Source: Streptomyces sp. DvalAA-43 (GTDB lineage: Bacteria > Actinomycetota > Actinomycetes > Streptomycetales > Streptomycetaceae). From it: a stretch of DNA of 64,000 nucleotides. Numbering within the stretch: position 1 is the first letter of the stretch; every line of letters starts with the position of its first letter. The stretch is from NCBI RefSeq assembly GCF_900091725.1, contig NZ_FMBW01000095.1, positions 1-64,000 on the forward strand, given 5' to 3'. The notes below the pieces were generated by a model, which worked only from the letters and a program-made list of their open reading frames with translations, did no database searches and was not told the origin of the DNA. The position numbers were made by a program, and so were the translations under genes. This document shows positions 19,651 to 28,906 of the stretch, in pieces.

Positions 19651-20094
19651 CTAGCGCGCGCCCGTCTCAGTCAGTTGGTACAGCTCGGGCAGCGAGACCT
19701 TGATCGGCTCCTGGGTGGTCCGTGCGATCACGACGACCACGGGCTCGTCCGGGTCCGGGTTCTCCTCGCGATGCGGAACGAACGGGGGCACGAGCAGGAA
19801 GTCGCCGGGACCGGCGGAGATCCGTACCTCCTGCACGCCGTCGTGGTAGACGAACACGGGGTGTCCGCTGACCACGTAGATCCCCGCCTCCGAATCGCCG
19901 TGGTGGTGGTTGTCCGTCGCGCTCAACGGCGGATTCTCCACCAGCCCCATCCAGAGCTTCTTCGAGCCGACCGTACCGCCGCTGAGAGCGGCGTGACCGT
20001 CCAGCTCACCTGCTCGTACGTGATGGACCCGGTTGCCGGAAGGGGCGCTGTCGTCGGTACTCGGTGCGGACTCGATGCCCTTGCGGGTGGTCAT
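19651..20094 (-). CDS. Cupin-domain protein
   Basis: The 147-residue protein has a single cupin barrel. Metal-ligand motif 1 is seen as NHHHGDSEAGIYVVSG (about 71-86) and motif 2 as PGDFLLVPPFVPHREENP. The HHH plus E and distal H fit a metal-binding cupin. The consensus SD AGGAGG lies 8 nt before the ATG at 20092-20094; the much longer frame upstream has no similarity. The role is unknown: it could be a small oxygenase, isomerase or sensor. It is not obviously in an operon. Confidence 0.8.
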   Translation of the reverse strand: MTTRKGIESAPSTDDSAPSGNRVHHVRAGELDGHAALSGGTVGSKKLWMGLVENPPLSATDNHHHGDSEAGIYVVSGHPVFVYHDGVQEVRISAGPGDFLLVPPFVPHREENPDPDEPVVVVIARTTQEPIKVSLPELYQLTETGAR

Positions 20095-20276
20095 CTGTGG
20101 CCTCCTGTGCTGTTGTCGACGGCCTTCGGTCGAACACCAGGCTGCGACCAGCAACCACAAAACAGCAACCATTCTTGCCGCAACAGCAAAGCGCATGGGT
20201 GGGCAACGAGAGTACGAACACCGTGAGGCGCTGGAATCCCCGCCCGGGGCGGGCAGCGGGCCGCCCCGGGCAGCGC

Positions 20277-20678
20277 TCAGTACGTCTGGATCTCCAGCAG
20301 ATTCCCGTCCGGATCGTGCAGGTGCGCCGCCCGCAACCCCCACCCCGGCAGATCCCGGGCCGGCGCCACCAGAACCCCGCCGTGCCGCCGGCACAGCGCG
20401 ACCGCCGCGTCCACCGCCGCAGCGTCCGCGGCGGGCACCACGAAGGTCGCACCGCCCGCCGGAGGAGCCGATGAGACCTCACCGGCGAACGCATCCCGCT
20501 GGATCACCGCGAATGCGGTCGTCCCTTCGGGCGTGTCCCAACTGGCGTACCCGGACGCCGCATCACCCCGCACGAGCGCATATCCCATCAGCGCGGGCAG
20601 TACAGCCTCATAGAAGGCAAAGACAGCCGGGTAGTTGCCGGCGAGTACACGCGGATACAGAGTAAACACAAGTCCCAA
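20277..20678 (-). CDS. VOC (glyoxalase/bleomycin-resistance fold) protein
   Basis: The 133-residue protein shows two VOC half-domains: the first opens VLAGNYPAVFAFYEAVLPAL (about 11-30) and the second ends GWGLRAAHLHDPDGNLLEIQ (about 113-132), with the typical D-P-x-G-N-x-x-E metal-binding end. Family members are lyases, dioxygenases or antibiotic-binding resistance proteins; nothing local decides which. The start is the ATG at 20678. Confidence 0.82.
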   Translation of the reverse strand: MGLVFTLYPRVLAGNYPAVFAFYEAVLPALMGYALVRGDAASGYASWDTPEGTTAFAVIQRDAFAGEVSSAPPAGGATFVVPAADAAAVDAAVALCRRHGGVLVAPARDLPGWGLRAAHLHDPDGNLLEIQTY

Positions 20679-20773
20679 CCTACTGGTCAGGTGCTCTCCT
20701 CCGGGGCGGACGTCGCTAATCCAGGCCGGAGTTGATACGGGCGACAGCCGTGGAGTGGTCGTGTCGGCCGCTG

Positions 20774-22155
20774 TCAGGGGTGTCCGGCGAGTTCGGCCAC
20801 CCGTCGATGGCGGCCGATCGCCTCGGCGGCGGTCGGTGGCCTTCTCCGGCAGGGACGCAGCGCGGCGAAGGCAACTGCGGGGGCGGCCAGGCGGGCCGCA
20901 GGGGCGGTGAGGGCGAACACGTCGAAGTACGCGGCGAAGACGGCCGGGTCGGTGAGTGCGGCGCGGGCCAGCCGGTCACCGTACCAACGGGCGAGACGGT
21001 CCATGGGGCCTTTGGCGGAGAGGCCGTTCGACTTCGCGCCGGGGAAGCCCCGGTCCTGTTCCTCGGCCATGGTCCACGGTGTGTCGACGACCTGGGCGAC
21101 CCGCCGTTGGATCGAAGTGCCCACGCCGGGGTGCAGGCCTTCGATGCGGAGGACGGCCCGGATGGCGGCGGCGCACTGGGCGGCGACCGTCATGCCGTGC
21201 CCGTACACCGGATTCAGCGCGGCCACCGCGTCACCGACCGCCGTGAACCCGGCCGGGGCACCGTCCTCGTGGAAGCGGCGGCGATTGAGGGTGCTGCGGC
21301 AGGTGCGGATCGGGCCGATCGGGCGGGCGGCGCGGACCAGACCGTGAACCACCGGGTGGTCCAGGGAGCTGAGGAACGCTTCGAAACCGGCCTCGCTCCG
21401 GGAGGGTTCACCGCCGCGGGTGCCGGAGAGGGTGACGATCCAGCGGCCGCCCTCGATGGGGATGACCGTGGCGCCGCGTCCGGGTACACGGCGGCCGGGG
21501 ACGGGGACGATGCTGACGACCGGGAAGCCGTCGTTGCCGCCTGGCGCGTCGAAGAGCCGTGCGGCGTAAGCGAGTCCGGCGTCGACCGCTCCTCGCGCAC
21601 CTCCTCGGAGCCCAGGGCGCGCAGCCACTCCGGGGCCCGGGAGTGGCGACCGGTGGCATCGACGACCAGGTCGGCCGGCAGCGTCTCGCGCGTCCCGTCC
21701 CGGTTCTCCACGAGCACTCCGTCGACCCGGCCCGCGTCTCCCAGCAGGCCCAGGACGGAGGTTCGCGTACGGACCGCTACGGCCAGGCCGCTCATCCGCT
21801 CCCGCACGACGTGGTCGAGCAGGTGCCGGCTGCAGGCGATCAGGAACGTGGTCGAGTCGTGGTCCGGGAGCCAGCCCGTCCCCAGGCGCATCAGCAGTCC
21901 GGAGGGGATCTGCCGGTGGTGGGCCCCGGCCGCGCGCAGCGCGTCGACGGTGCCGGGCAGCAGGGAGTCGAGCGCGTCGGCGCCACCCCCGAGAAGGATG
22001 TGGCCGAAGTGGCCCTGGGGCACTTCTCTGCGCGGCTCCGGCCCGTCCGGCAGATTGCCCTGTTCGATGACGGTGACCTGCCGGGCATGGGGTGCGAGGG
22101 CTGCGGCGGCCAGCAGTCCGGCCAGGCCGCCCCCGAGGACCAGGGCGGTGCTCAC
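20774..22155 (-). pseudogene. FAD-dependent oxidoreductase of the terpenoid locus, one frame break
   Basis: The gene starts at GTG 22153-22155 (ALVLGGGLAGLLAAAALAPH, dinucleotide-binding fold at residues 4-30) and overlaps the P450 stop. The first frame runs to EWLRALGSEEVREER near 21588; the rest (VDAGLAYAARLFDAPGGNDG onward, including GFTAVGDAVAALNPVYGHGM, the FAD-binding GD motif) is in the +1 frame and ends at 20774. Restoring one base in the CC at 21586-21587 gives a continuous protein of about 460 residues. It is either a true frameshift or a sequencing error in a GC run. The family is aromatic/terpenoid-type flavin monooxygenases. It would act on the product of the adjacent cyclase and P450. 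Confidence 0.75.
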
Positions 22156-23477
22156 GGGATGGTTCCGGTCGGGTCGGGGGCGTGGTGCCGGGTCGCGCGC
22201 ATCCACACCGGGCCGGGGCGCAGGGTGGCGAGCGGCACTTCGCGTACCGGCCTGCCGGGTACGTGGTCCAACTGCCAGGTTCGCATGATCGTGGCGAGCA
22301 GCAGGGTCGATTCCGTCAGCCCGAACTGCTCACCGACACAGCGGCGCGGCCCGGCGCCGAACCCGATGAACGGGCCCCGCTGCGGGTGGATGCCGAGCCA
22401 GCGGTCGGGGTCGAAGCGATCCGGCTCGGGGAAGTACCGGGACTGGCGGTGCAGGAGGTAGGGGCTGTAGACGACCGCGGTGTCCTGGGGTAGTTGGTGC
22501 CCACCGAGATCGGTGTCGGTGGTGGTGACGCGGGTGAGAAGCCAGCCGGGCGAGTAGAGGCGGACGGCCTCGCGGATGACGCGGCCGGTCAGTTCCAGTC
22601 CTTCGACGCTCCCCGGTGCGGCGGCCGCCCCCACGGTGTCGGCCTCGGCCCGGACACGGTCGGCGATCCGCGGGTGCTGGGCGAGGAGATGCAGGGCCCA
22701 GACCGTGGAGTTGGCGATGGTGTCGAAGCCTGCTGCGAAGATCGTCATGATCTGGTCGGTGATCTCCGCACCGGTCAGCATGTGCCCGTTCTCGTCGGCG
22801 GCCACCAGCATCGACACCAGGTCGCCCCGGTCGTCCGGATCGGCGCGGTAGGCGGTGACGACCTCGTCGACCAGGCGCGTGAGCCGGGAGCGTGCGCCGT
22901 CGTAGCGGCGATTGGCCGGCAGCGGGATCCGGTTGAACCGGTGCGGCAGCAGCATGCGCCGGTACGAGCCCCCGATGAGAAGCACGAAGTCCTCGACGGT
23001 CTCCCTCAGCCCGGTGAAGGGCAACTGGGTGAACAGTGCCGCGACCAGGCTGCGGCCCGCGGTGAGGCTCAGTTCCGCGGTGAGGTCGACCTCCTGGCCG
23101 TCGTGCCAGGAACCTGTCAGGCGCCGCGCCTCGCGCTCCATCACCTCGGCGTACTGGCCGATCCGCTCGTTGCGGAAGGCGGGCTGCACGTAGCGGCGCT
23201 GGCGGCGGTGGTCGGCATGCGGGCACGTCACTAGGCCGTTCCCGGCGAAGTCCCTGATGCGTTCGAACAGGAAGCCGCCCTTGTCGAAGACCCGGTCCTC
23301 GCGCAGCACCTGCCGGGTCAGTTCCAGATCGCAGACCACGACCACGGTGACCGGGCCGAGCCGGATCCGGACGAGGTCCCCGTGCTGCGGCAGGGAACGC
23401 AGGAACACCAGCGGATCCCGCAGGAAGGGCACCAGGTGTCCCAGTACCGGGAGCGCCCCGGGCGGTCGGGGAATCAT
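22152..23477 (-). CDS. Cytochrome P450
   Basis: This 441-residue P450 has all core motifs: I-helix AAGFDTIANS (about 246-255, AGxDT oxygen-activation motif), K-helix ExxR in VIREAVRLYSPGW (about 300), and the heme loop FGAGPRRCVGEQ with axial Cys380. The N-terminus MIPRPPGALPVLGHLVPFLR is proline-rich without a membrane anchor, so the enzyme is soluble. The start ATG at 23475-23477 overlaps the terpene synthase stop (ATGA), indicating an operon and translational coupling. It probably oxidises the terpene made by that synthase; the arrangement recalls cyclase/P450 pairs such as albaflavenone biosynthesis, but I do not claim the same product. Redox partners are not encoded nearby. Confidence 0.92.
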   Translation of the reverse strand: MIPRPPGALPVLGHLVPFLRDPLVFLRSLPQHGDLVRIRLGPVTVVVVCDLELTRQVLREDRVFDKGGFLFERIRDFAGNGLVTCPHADHRRQRRYVQPAFRNERIGQYAEVMEREARRLTGSWHDGQEVDLTAELSLTAGRSLVAALFTQLPFTGLRETVEDFVLLIGGSYRRMLLPHRFNRIPLPANRRYDGARSRLTRLVDEVVTAYRADPDDRGDLVSMLVAADENGHMLTGAEITDQIMTIFAAGFDTIANSTVWALHLLAQHPRIADRVRAEADTVGAAAAPGSVEGLELTGRVIREAVRLYSPGWLLTRVTTTDTDLGGHQLPQDTAVVYSPYLLHRQSRYFPEPDRFDPDRWLGIHPQRGPFIGFGAGPRRCVGEQFGLTESTLLLATIMRTWQLDHVPGRPVREVPLATLRPGPVWMRATRHHAPDPTGTIP

Positions 23478-24613
23478 CGACGTACCTCCATCGTGCGGTA
23501 GCGCCTTGCCGTCGCGGTCCAGTGGACGAGGGCATGGGCGAAACGGAGCAGTGCCCGGGAGAACGCCCGGACCTCCTCCGGCCACGACGGGCCCCGCGCG
23601 ATGCCGTCGGCCAGGAACTCGAACGTCATCAGCTCGGCCTCGCACAGCGCGCCGACCCGGGCCGCGGCGCTGTCGGGCGTGAGGTCCTCGTGGACGGTCA
23701 GGGAGCGAAGGAGGTTCTTGCCGTTGCCGGCGGCGGATTCGCCCTGGGCCGAGTAGAGGTCATTGACCCAGCAGACGACGTGGTTGAAGCGCATCAGCAC
23801 GTCCACCACCTGCGGGTGGCCGTACACCTCGTCGGAGATGTCCAGGCCGTGTGCCAGTTCGGTCCAGCCTGCCGCGCACAGCACGGCCCCGTCCCGGTCC
23901 CGGTGGAAGAGGTACTCCGGGAGCGTGGGAACGGTCTCCCCGGCGGTGCTCGCCTCCAGGTAGTCCAGCGAGGCATACAGGTAGGAGCGAAAGTGCGCCG
24001 CGTAGCGTGCCCGCCACGCCGGCGTGGTCAGAGCGGCTGTCTCGTCCCACAGCACGGCGAACACCCGGACCAGCGGATCCGCTGGTCCGGTGTGCCCGGT
24101 TCCCCCGGTCTTCCCTGTGCTTTCGGTCTTCCGGCAGGCGCGGCCATCAGCCGACCCGTGTGTCGGCCGGGGGGCTTCCAGAACGTCGGTGAGGGCGCGG
24201 ACGGTCTGCCGGGCCCCGGCCGGCGGCCGGCCGATCCACTGGTCGTCGAACCGATCGTCGAGAATCCAGGTGAGCATCAGCCATTTCGCCGCCGCGGCCA
24301 GACCCGGGCCGCAGGGAGCGTCACCCCACGCGCGCACGATCAGGTCGACATGCCCCTGCGCCAGGAACGTCCGAGGACTCCCGCCGAGAACACCGGTGGC
24401 GGTCAGCCATGCCTCCACCCGCTTCCCGATGGTCCCCGCGTCGGGGTGCGGCGAGGGGCTGGGGACCGCCCCGAGGAAGAACGGGGTGTGGGGTGAGGAC
24501 CCATCCGATGGCCCGTCCGACCCGCCCGACTCATTCAGGAGGACCTGCTTGGCCGACTCGTCCGGCCCGGCCGCGCCATGAGTCCGGCTGTACGGTGACG
24601 CATCCCGCCCCAC
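23474..24613 (-). CDS. Class I terpene synthase (cyclase)
   Basis: The C-terminal 300 residues are a class I terpene cyclase. The aspartate-rich motif DDRFDD lies near residues 118-123 (preceded by KWLMLTWIL) and the NSE-type triad NDLYSAQGE near 283-291; both bind the magnesium-diphosphate cluster. The CWVNDLYS and RYRT end are typical of bacterial sesqui-/mono-terpene cyclases. An insert of about 30 residues rich in Thr, Gly and Lys (RKTESTGKTGGTGHTG) is unusual. I start at GTG 24611-24613 because GGAGG lies just upstream; the frame is open to 24862. It is the first gene of the cyclase-P450-FAD oxidoreductase operon. The product cannot be read from sequence. Confidence 0.9.
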   Translation of the reverse strand: MGRDASPYSRTHGAAGPDESAKQVLLNESGGSDGPSDGSSPHTPFFLGAVPSPSPHPDAGTIGKRVEAWLTATGVLGGSPRTFLAQGHVDLIVRAWGDAPCGPGLAAAAKWLMLTWILDDRFDDQWIGRPPAGARQTVRALTDVLEAPRPTHGSADGRACRKTESTGKTGGTGHTGPADPLVRVFAVLWDETAALTTPAWRARYAAHFRSYLYASLDYLEASTAGETVPTLPEYLFHRDRDGAVLCAAGWTELAHGLDISDEVYGHPQVVDVLMRFNHVVCWVNDLYSAQGESAAGNGKNLLRSLTVHEDLTPDSAAARVGALCEAELMTFEFLADGIARGPSWPEEVRAFSRALLRFAHALVHWTATARRYRTMEVRR

Positions 24614-24892
24614 GCTCCACCTCCGAGCCCCGTCATCGGCCGGTCGGCCGGAGGCCCAGTCTGGCCAGGCGCGGCGACTGTTGAGGCCACAACCACATTC
24701 AGTCCCCCGCACGAGTGCATCGGGTCGACCAGGTTGACGCTCTCCGCCGAGGGGCCCTCCGGCAGGGGCTTGAATCCGCCATCGGCCGGCGTCCACGTGC
24801 CAGGCATCATGAGGGGCACGTGTCCAGAACGGACACGGCCCCCACCGAACCTCCTCCGACACCGTTCAAGTGGTGCGTGGTCCGCTTCGGAA

Positions 24893-26485
24893 TCAGGCGA
24901 AGGCGGTCCTCAGCGCGGACCAGGCGATCTTCGGATCGGAGAGACCGTGGTACATCGTCGGGATCTTCTTGTCGACGCCGAAGTGATGATAGACAGCGAG
25001 CATGGCGGCGCGGACCGAGTACTCGACGGTGAAGACCACGTCCTCGGGGATCTCGACGAACTGGCCGAGGAACGCGAAGTTCTCGGCGCCGTCGGGAACG
25101 ACCAGCGGCCGGTCCGTGACGGCGCGACGCTGGAACTGGGCGTCGATGTAGGGCATCTGGACCGTGGTCACCTTGGTGGTGGCCCGGACCTCGTCGGCGA
25201 TGTCGTCGAAACCGAGATGTCCGAGGAGCTCGTCAAGGATCTCGGCGCCGGTGCAGTCGTCCATCTTCTTCGGTACGTGGTCGCCTGGGACGTCGCCGAA
25301 CAGCGCGTATCCCCACAGCGTGTACGTGTTCTCCTGCTGGTCCCGGAAGTGCGGCTGGGCCGGCACGACGACCGAGAGGAGCCAGCGCGAGTCCTTCCAG
25401 GTCATCAGGGCACCCTCGCCGGGGACGTTGCCGGTGTACTCCTGGATGCGGTCCAGGAGAGTGCTGCCCGTCATGGTGAGGGTGAAGGACTCCCACTTGG
25501 TCTCGTCGATGTTGCCGCAGAACGCGGTCGGGCGGCCGAAGTCCGGGGCCTTCCTGGCGATCGACTCCCACAGCCGCCAGGATCCGTCGCGCCTGTCGCG
25601 GATCAGCTCCGGGACAGTGGAGCGGTCGCCGTACGTGGTGTCGGCCGTCATCGACCCGATCGTCAGGAACGCGTAGTCCTCCTCGCCCAGCTCGATCGTT
25701 CCCGCCTCGACGCCGTCGCGCTCCAGGTGCAATCGGGAGATCCGTCGAGCGGCGGGGTCGGAGAAGTCCACGTCGGCCACGGTCACCCCGAACTCGGTCC
25801 GCACGCCCTGGGCGGTGAGCCACTCCTGGATCGGGCGGATGACGGAGTCGTACTGGTTGTACTTGCTGCGCCGCACCCCGGACAACGTGTGGATACGGTC
25901 GAATTCCTGGACGAAGGCAAGGAAGTAACGCTTCAGCTCGATCGCCGAATGCCAGGTCTGGAATGCGAAGGTCGTACGCCACATGCACCAGAAGTTGGTG
26001 GCGAAGAAGTGCGGCTGGAAGAAGTCGTCGATACGACGCGCGCCGATGACCCGCTCGGGCAGCGCGAGCAGCCGGGTCATGTCGACGCGGTCGCGGGCGT
26101 CCAGACCGAGCTGGGAGGCGTCGGCGATGGTGCGGTCGCCGTTGATGATCCGGGCCTTGGCGTTCGTGGGGTGCTCGATGTTGAAGGCGAGCACCTCCTG
26201 TCGTACCGAGATCGCCGGATCGTCCAGGGTCGGAATCGTCTCCAGGAGGTTCCACAGGCACACGTAGTGCTCTTCCTCGAACATCCGGCCGCCACGGGTG
26301 ACGTAACCGCCCTCGGTGGTCGGGGCGGGGGCTCCGTCCATCGACCCGCCGAGGATCGGCAGCTGTTCCAGGATGTGTACGTTCTCGCCGGGCACCCCGG
26401 CGTCTCGTACGAGGAAGGCGGCTGCGGCGAGCGAGGCGATGCCGCCGCCGACGAGGTGGACCTGGGAGTTCTTCGATGCCGACAC
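24893..26485 (-). CDS. Oleate hydratase (myosin-cross-reactive antigen family)
   Basis: The 530-residue protein begins VHLVGGGIASLAAAAFLVRD (FAD-binding GGGIAS near residues 11-16) and contains ILGGSMDG, GGRMFEEEHYVCLWNLLETI and YNQYDSVIRPIQEWL, all characteristic of fatty-acid double-bond hydratases that convert oleate to 10-hydroxystearate with FAD as structural cofactor. FAFLGQFVEIPEDVVFTVEY near the C-terminus is the usual substrate-channel end. The GTG at 26483-26485 has a clear SD (GGAGG). It is probably cytosolic and involved in detoxifying free unsaturated fatty acids. It is not obviously tied to the neighbouring terpene operon. Confidence 0.92.
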   Translation of the reverse strand: MSASKNSQVHLVGGGIASLAAAAFLVRDAGVPGENVHILEQLPILGGSMDGAPAPTTEGGYVTRGGRMFEEEHYVCLWNLLETIPTLDDPAISVRQEVLAFNIEHPTNAKARIINGDRTIADASQLGLDARDRVDMTRLLALPERVIGARRIDDFFQPHFFATNFWCMWRTTFAFQTWHSAIELKRYFLAFVQEFDRIHTLSGVRRSKYNQYDSVIRPIQEWLTAQGVRTEFGVTVADVDFSDPAARRISRLHLERDGVEAGTIELGEEDYAFLTIGSMTADTTYGDRSTVPELIRDRRDGSWRLWESIARKAPDFGRPTAFCGNIDETKWESFTLTMTGSTLLDRIQEYTGNVPGEGALMTWKDSRWLLSVVVPAQPHFRDQQENTYTLWGYALFGDVPGDHVPKKMDDCTGAEILDELLGHLGFDDIADEVRATTKVTTVQMPYIDAQFQRRAVTDRPLVVPDGAENFAFLGQFVEIPEDVVFTVEYSVRAAMLAVYHHFGVDKKIPTMYHGLSDPKIAWSALRTAFA

Positions 26486-26796
26486 GAGTTGACCTCCGGT
26501 ACGGCGGAGCGAGCACGGAACGGCCGCGGCGGGCGATGTGGCCCGTCGGCCCTCACCGAGCCTCTCCCACCTCCGCACATCGCGCGAACGGAGCCGGCCG
26601 GGCGGTCACCGAACCGGATGAGCCGCCGGACGGGTCTGCCGCGCGCCAACGGTCGGCGTGCTCATCCGCTGCGACTGCGGCACCTCGGCACATGGGCGGT
26701 GCGGACGGCGCACGGTCCCCGGTCCGCCTGGCCCGGACACGCCGTCCATGACCCGACCGTCGTCGGCACTCACCGGGTCGCCCCGAGGTCGGCAGA
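26486..26796. other. Intergenic region without a supported gene
   Basis: Nothing recognisable. It carries the upstream region of the oleate hydratase gene and the end of the GFA gene. Confidence 0.5.
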
Positions 26797-27201
26797 TCAG
26801 AACGTCGGCCGGGTGGAGGGAATGGGCGGAAGCCAGGTGGGGGTCCTGTCGCGGAAGCTGTGACCGATCGGGGTGATCTCGTCGCAGTCGTCCAGGGCCG
26901 AGAGGCAGACACCGAGGAGATCCTCCCCGTCACCCGCCGCCCCCAGGGGCGTGGCGCACACGGGACAGAACCACCGCTCCAACGTGGGCCAGGACCGGAA
27001 CGAGGCGGGCATGCCGGGACCGGTCCAGGTGAAGGCGGTCCGCTGGAAGCCGACCCAGCCCATGAAGGGGCCGCCGGACAAGCGGGTGCAGTGGGGGCAG
27101 GAACACAGGTGGGGGTCGTAGGGCTCGCCGGTGGCTTCGAAACGGATGTGCCCGCACAGGCAGCCGCCGGTGAGCACCTCTGGTGTGGAGTCGTCGGTCA
27201 T
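26797..27201 (-). CDS. GFA/CENP-V zinc-fold protein
   Basis: The 134-residue protein has the GFA cysteine pattern: CLCG (C14, C16), CSCPHC (C33, C35, C38) and CPVC (C79, C82), which bind two zinc ions. The family includes glutathione-dependent formaldehyde-activating enzymes, but actinomycetes mostly lack glutathione, so the substrate here is unclear. The ATG at 27199-27201 fits the short N-terminus MTDDSTPEVLTGGCLCG. It is monocistronic. Confidence 0.88.
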   Translation of the reverse strand: MTDDSTPEVLTGGCLCGHIRFEATGEPYDPHLCSCPHCTRLSGGPFMGWVGFQRTAFTWTGPGMPASFRSWPTLERWFCPVCATPLGAAGDGEDLLGVCLSALDDCDEITPIGHSFRDRTPTWLPPIPSTRPTF

Positions 27202-27721
27202 CGGGTTCCTCGCTGTCGGGTGGTGGACGCGCGTCGCTGGGCCGCAGAAGCGCAGCGGGGCGGGTGGCGCCGCGGTGGACGGCAGCCTGGCACGGTGGCT
27301 CGGCGGCGAGGCTTCGGCCGTGTGGAATCGGGCCATTGCTGCCACCGTGACGCCGCGCGGCGTGCGTCTTCGCCGCGCAGTTGCTGCACGGAGCGGCCAG
27401 GGATTCAGGTTGGCCGGAAACCCTCGGAGCAAGCGGCCGAACGGGCGACCATCCCTCGAACGAGGACGTTTGGGAGGGCCGTCCCCGTAACGCTGGGCAT
27501 CCGCTGCAGATTCGTACACATGCCCCGCATTGCCCTCGCTGTCACCCGTTACGGCGAGGCAGAAGCCCCGTTTCTAGAGCATCCGTGCCATCCGACGGTC
27601 TGCTGGAGGACACGATGAATCCTGCACTCGCTCCCTGTGCCTCAGCCCCTCGGATTCGAACGACGGCTGCTCGTCCGGCCATGCCGTCTGAAGTCCTGGA
27701 CCTTTCACGACTCCGCTCACT
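27202..27721. other. Non-coding or decayed stretch
   Basis: No supported gene. Frames on both strands are short or have unlikely composition. Confidence 0.45.
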
Positions 27722-27982
27722 TCACTCCCTCCCCTGCCCGTCATGTCGCTCCGCGACGTTGACGCTCACCCTGCTTTTGTCGCAGTCAGTAGCCGTCGGA
27801 TGTTCCGTGCGCCGATACATCCTGGCGATGGCTGCACACTGGACGGCCATCGCCAGCGCCATGGCCAGGCGGATGCCGGGCAGCCCCGATCCCGACAGGC
27901 CGTATGCAAGCGCGAGTTGGAGTGCCACGCCGCACGCGGTGATCCGCGCGAGGGCCGGGCTGCCACCACTGCCCTCGAACAC
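27722..27982 (-). pseudogene. Possible C-terminal remnant of a multidrug (MATE-type) exporter
   Basis: The frame carries two hydrophobic stretches, ARITACGVALQLALAYGLSG and LPGIRLAMALAMAVQCAAIA, followed by a basic RMYRR end. The G-x-G-x-x-GIxLAxxxA pattern fits the last helices of MATE-like exporters. The rest of a transporter is absent. Confidence is limited because the similarity is short. Confidence 0.35.
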
Positions 27983-28105
27983 CCCGCCCAGCTGGAGCGG
28001 GAGGCGGAGCAGCGGTACCCGGGGATCTTCGAGCGCCTGAACACGGAACGCTCGGCAGCCGGGGCCACTGTCCCCCTCGTGGTGCTGGCTACCGGTGGCC
28101 CGGGT

Positions 28106-28276
28106 TCACGAGGTGTTGGCACACACCACTACACCAGTATCGGGACGGACGTCGAAGACGTCTTCCGCATGCAGGGCATCCCCCTGCCGACGGACGCTCG
28201 CATTCCAGTCTTCGTAGACCAGGTGGTAGTCATCGGCCAGCTCGTCATAGAAGTGTGCCACCGATATTCCAGGCAT
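28106..28276 (-). pseudogene. SAM methyltransferase, N-terminal remnant
   Basis: From the ATG at 28274-28276 the frame reads MPGISVAHFYDELADDYHLV then YEDWNASVRRQGDALH, the characteristic opening of an actinobacterial class I methyltransferase (YDELADDYHLIYxDWxxSVRRQGxxLD). Similarity ends near residue 36, and a stop follows at 28106-28108, before any SAM-binding motif. Confidence 0.6.
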
Positions 28277-28475
28277 GGCGCGAAGGCTACCGTGGCTGCT
28301 CTCCGCAAGGCACCGCAGACGCTGGCACCTGTGATCGGCGTGACGCTCACCCCGCTGGCGATCGTGCCGTCATCTCTCGGCCAGTGAATCGGTTTCCGTG
28401 GCGCGCACGCCAGGGTGAGTCCCGACGGCCCCGGATTCCGACGGCGTGCACTGGAAGTGTTCTAGGTTGAAACGC

Positions 28476-28740
28476 ATGAGCATGCGGGGGCGGTGTTACC
28501 GGTACGTCGGACCGGTCGATCTCGAAGCGGTGGTCCGACCGGGCAGTGGTGGCTGCCGCATCGGCTCGACGACGGACTTCGGCGTCTGGGTCGATGAGCG
28601 ATCGGCGACGGAGCCGGCCGAGCCGTTCCGTCGTGGGCATGGGGATGATCGTTCCCAGCCTGTCGACAGGCTGCCCGGATACCGATCCGGAACCCTCCAG
28701 CAACCACCACGCCGTGGGTGTCATCCGTCTTCCCCGCTGA
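28476..28740 (+). pseudogene. Remnant of a conserved Streptomyces hypothetical gene
   Basis: The frame from the ATG at 28476 reads MSMRGRCYRYVGPVDLEAVV and goes on to TTDFGVWVDERSATEPAEPF, which I associate with a small hypothetical family opening xRYYRYVGPxxL. After PF the likely continuation (VVGMGM) lies in another frame, and the sequence then loses similarity. It is most likely a frameshifted remnant; family memory only, no known function. Confidence 0.4.
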
Positions 28741-28906
28741 GCCTGCCGTTTCGACCACTGGCCTGGCGCGCGGTCATGGCGGCGGCGGGCCTTCTCGTGA
28801 TAGCTCGGTCACCGCTTCCGAGCCGCCGCGAGCACGGTTCGAGAAAGTTGACAGACTTCGGAGCAGGACGGGTGAACAGGGTGCGCTCCGCACGGGGAAG
28901 GCTGTC

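Noticed and set aside
24734..26863. 709-codon plus-strand frame
   Set aside because: It lies antisense to the oleate hydratase, which matches a known family over its whole length.
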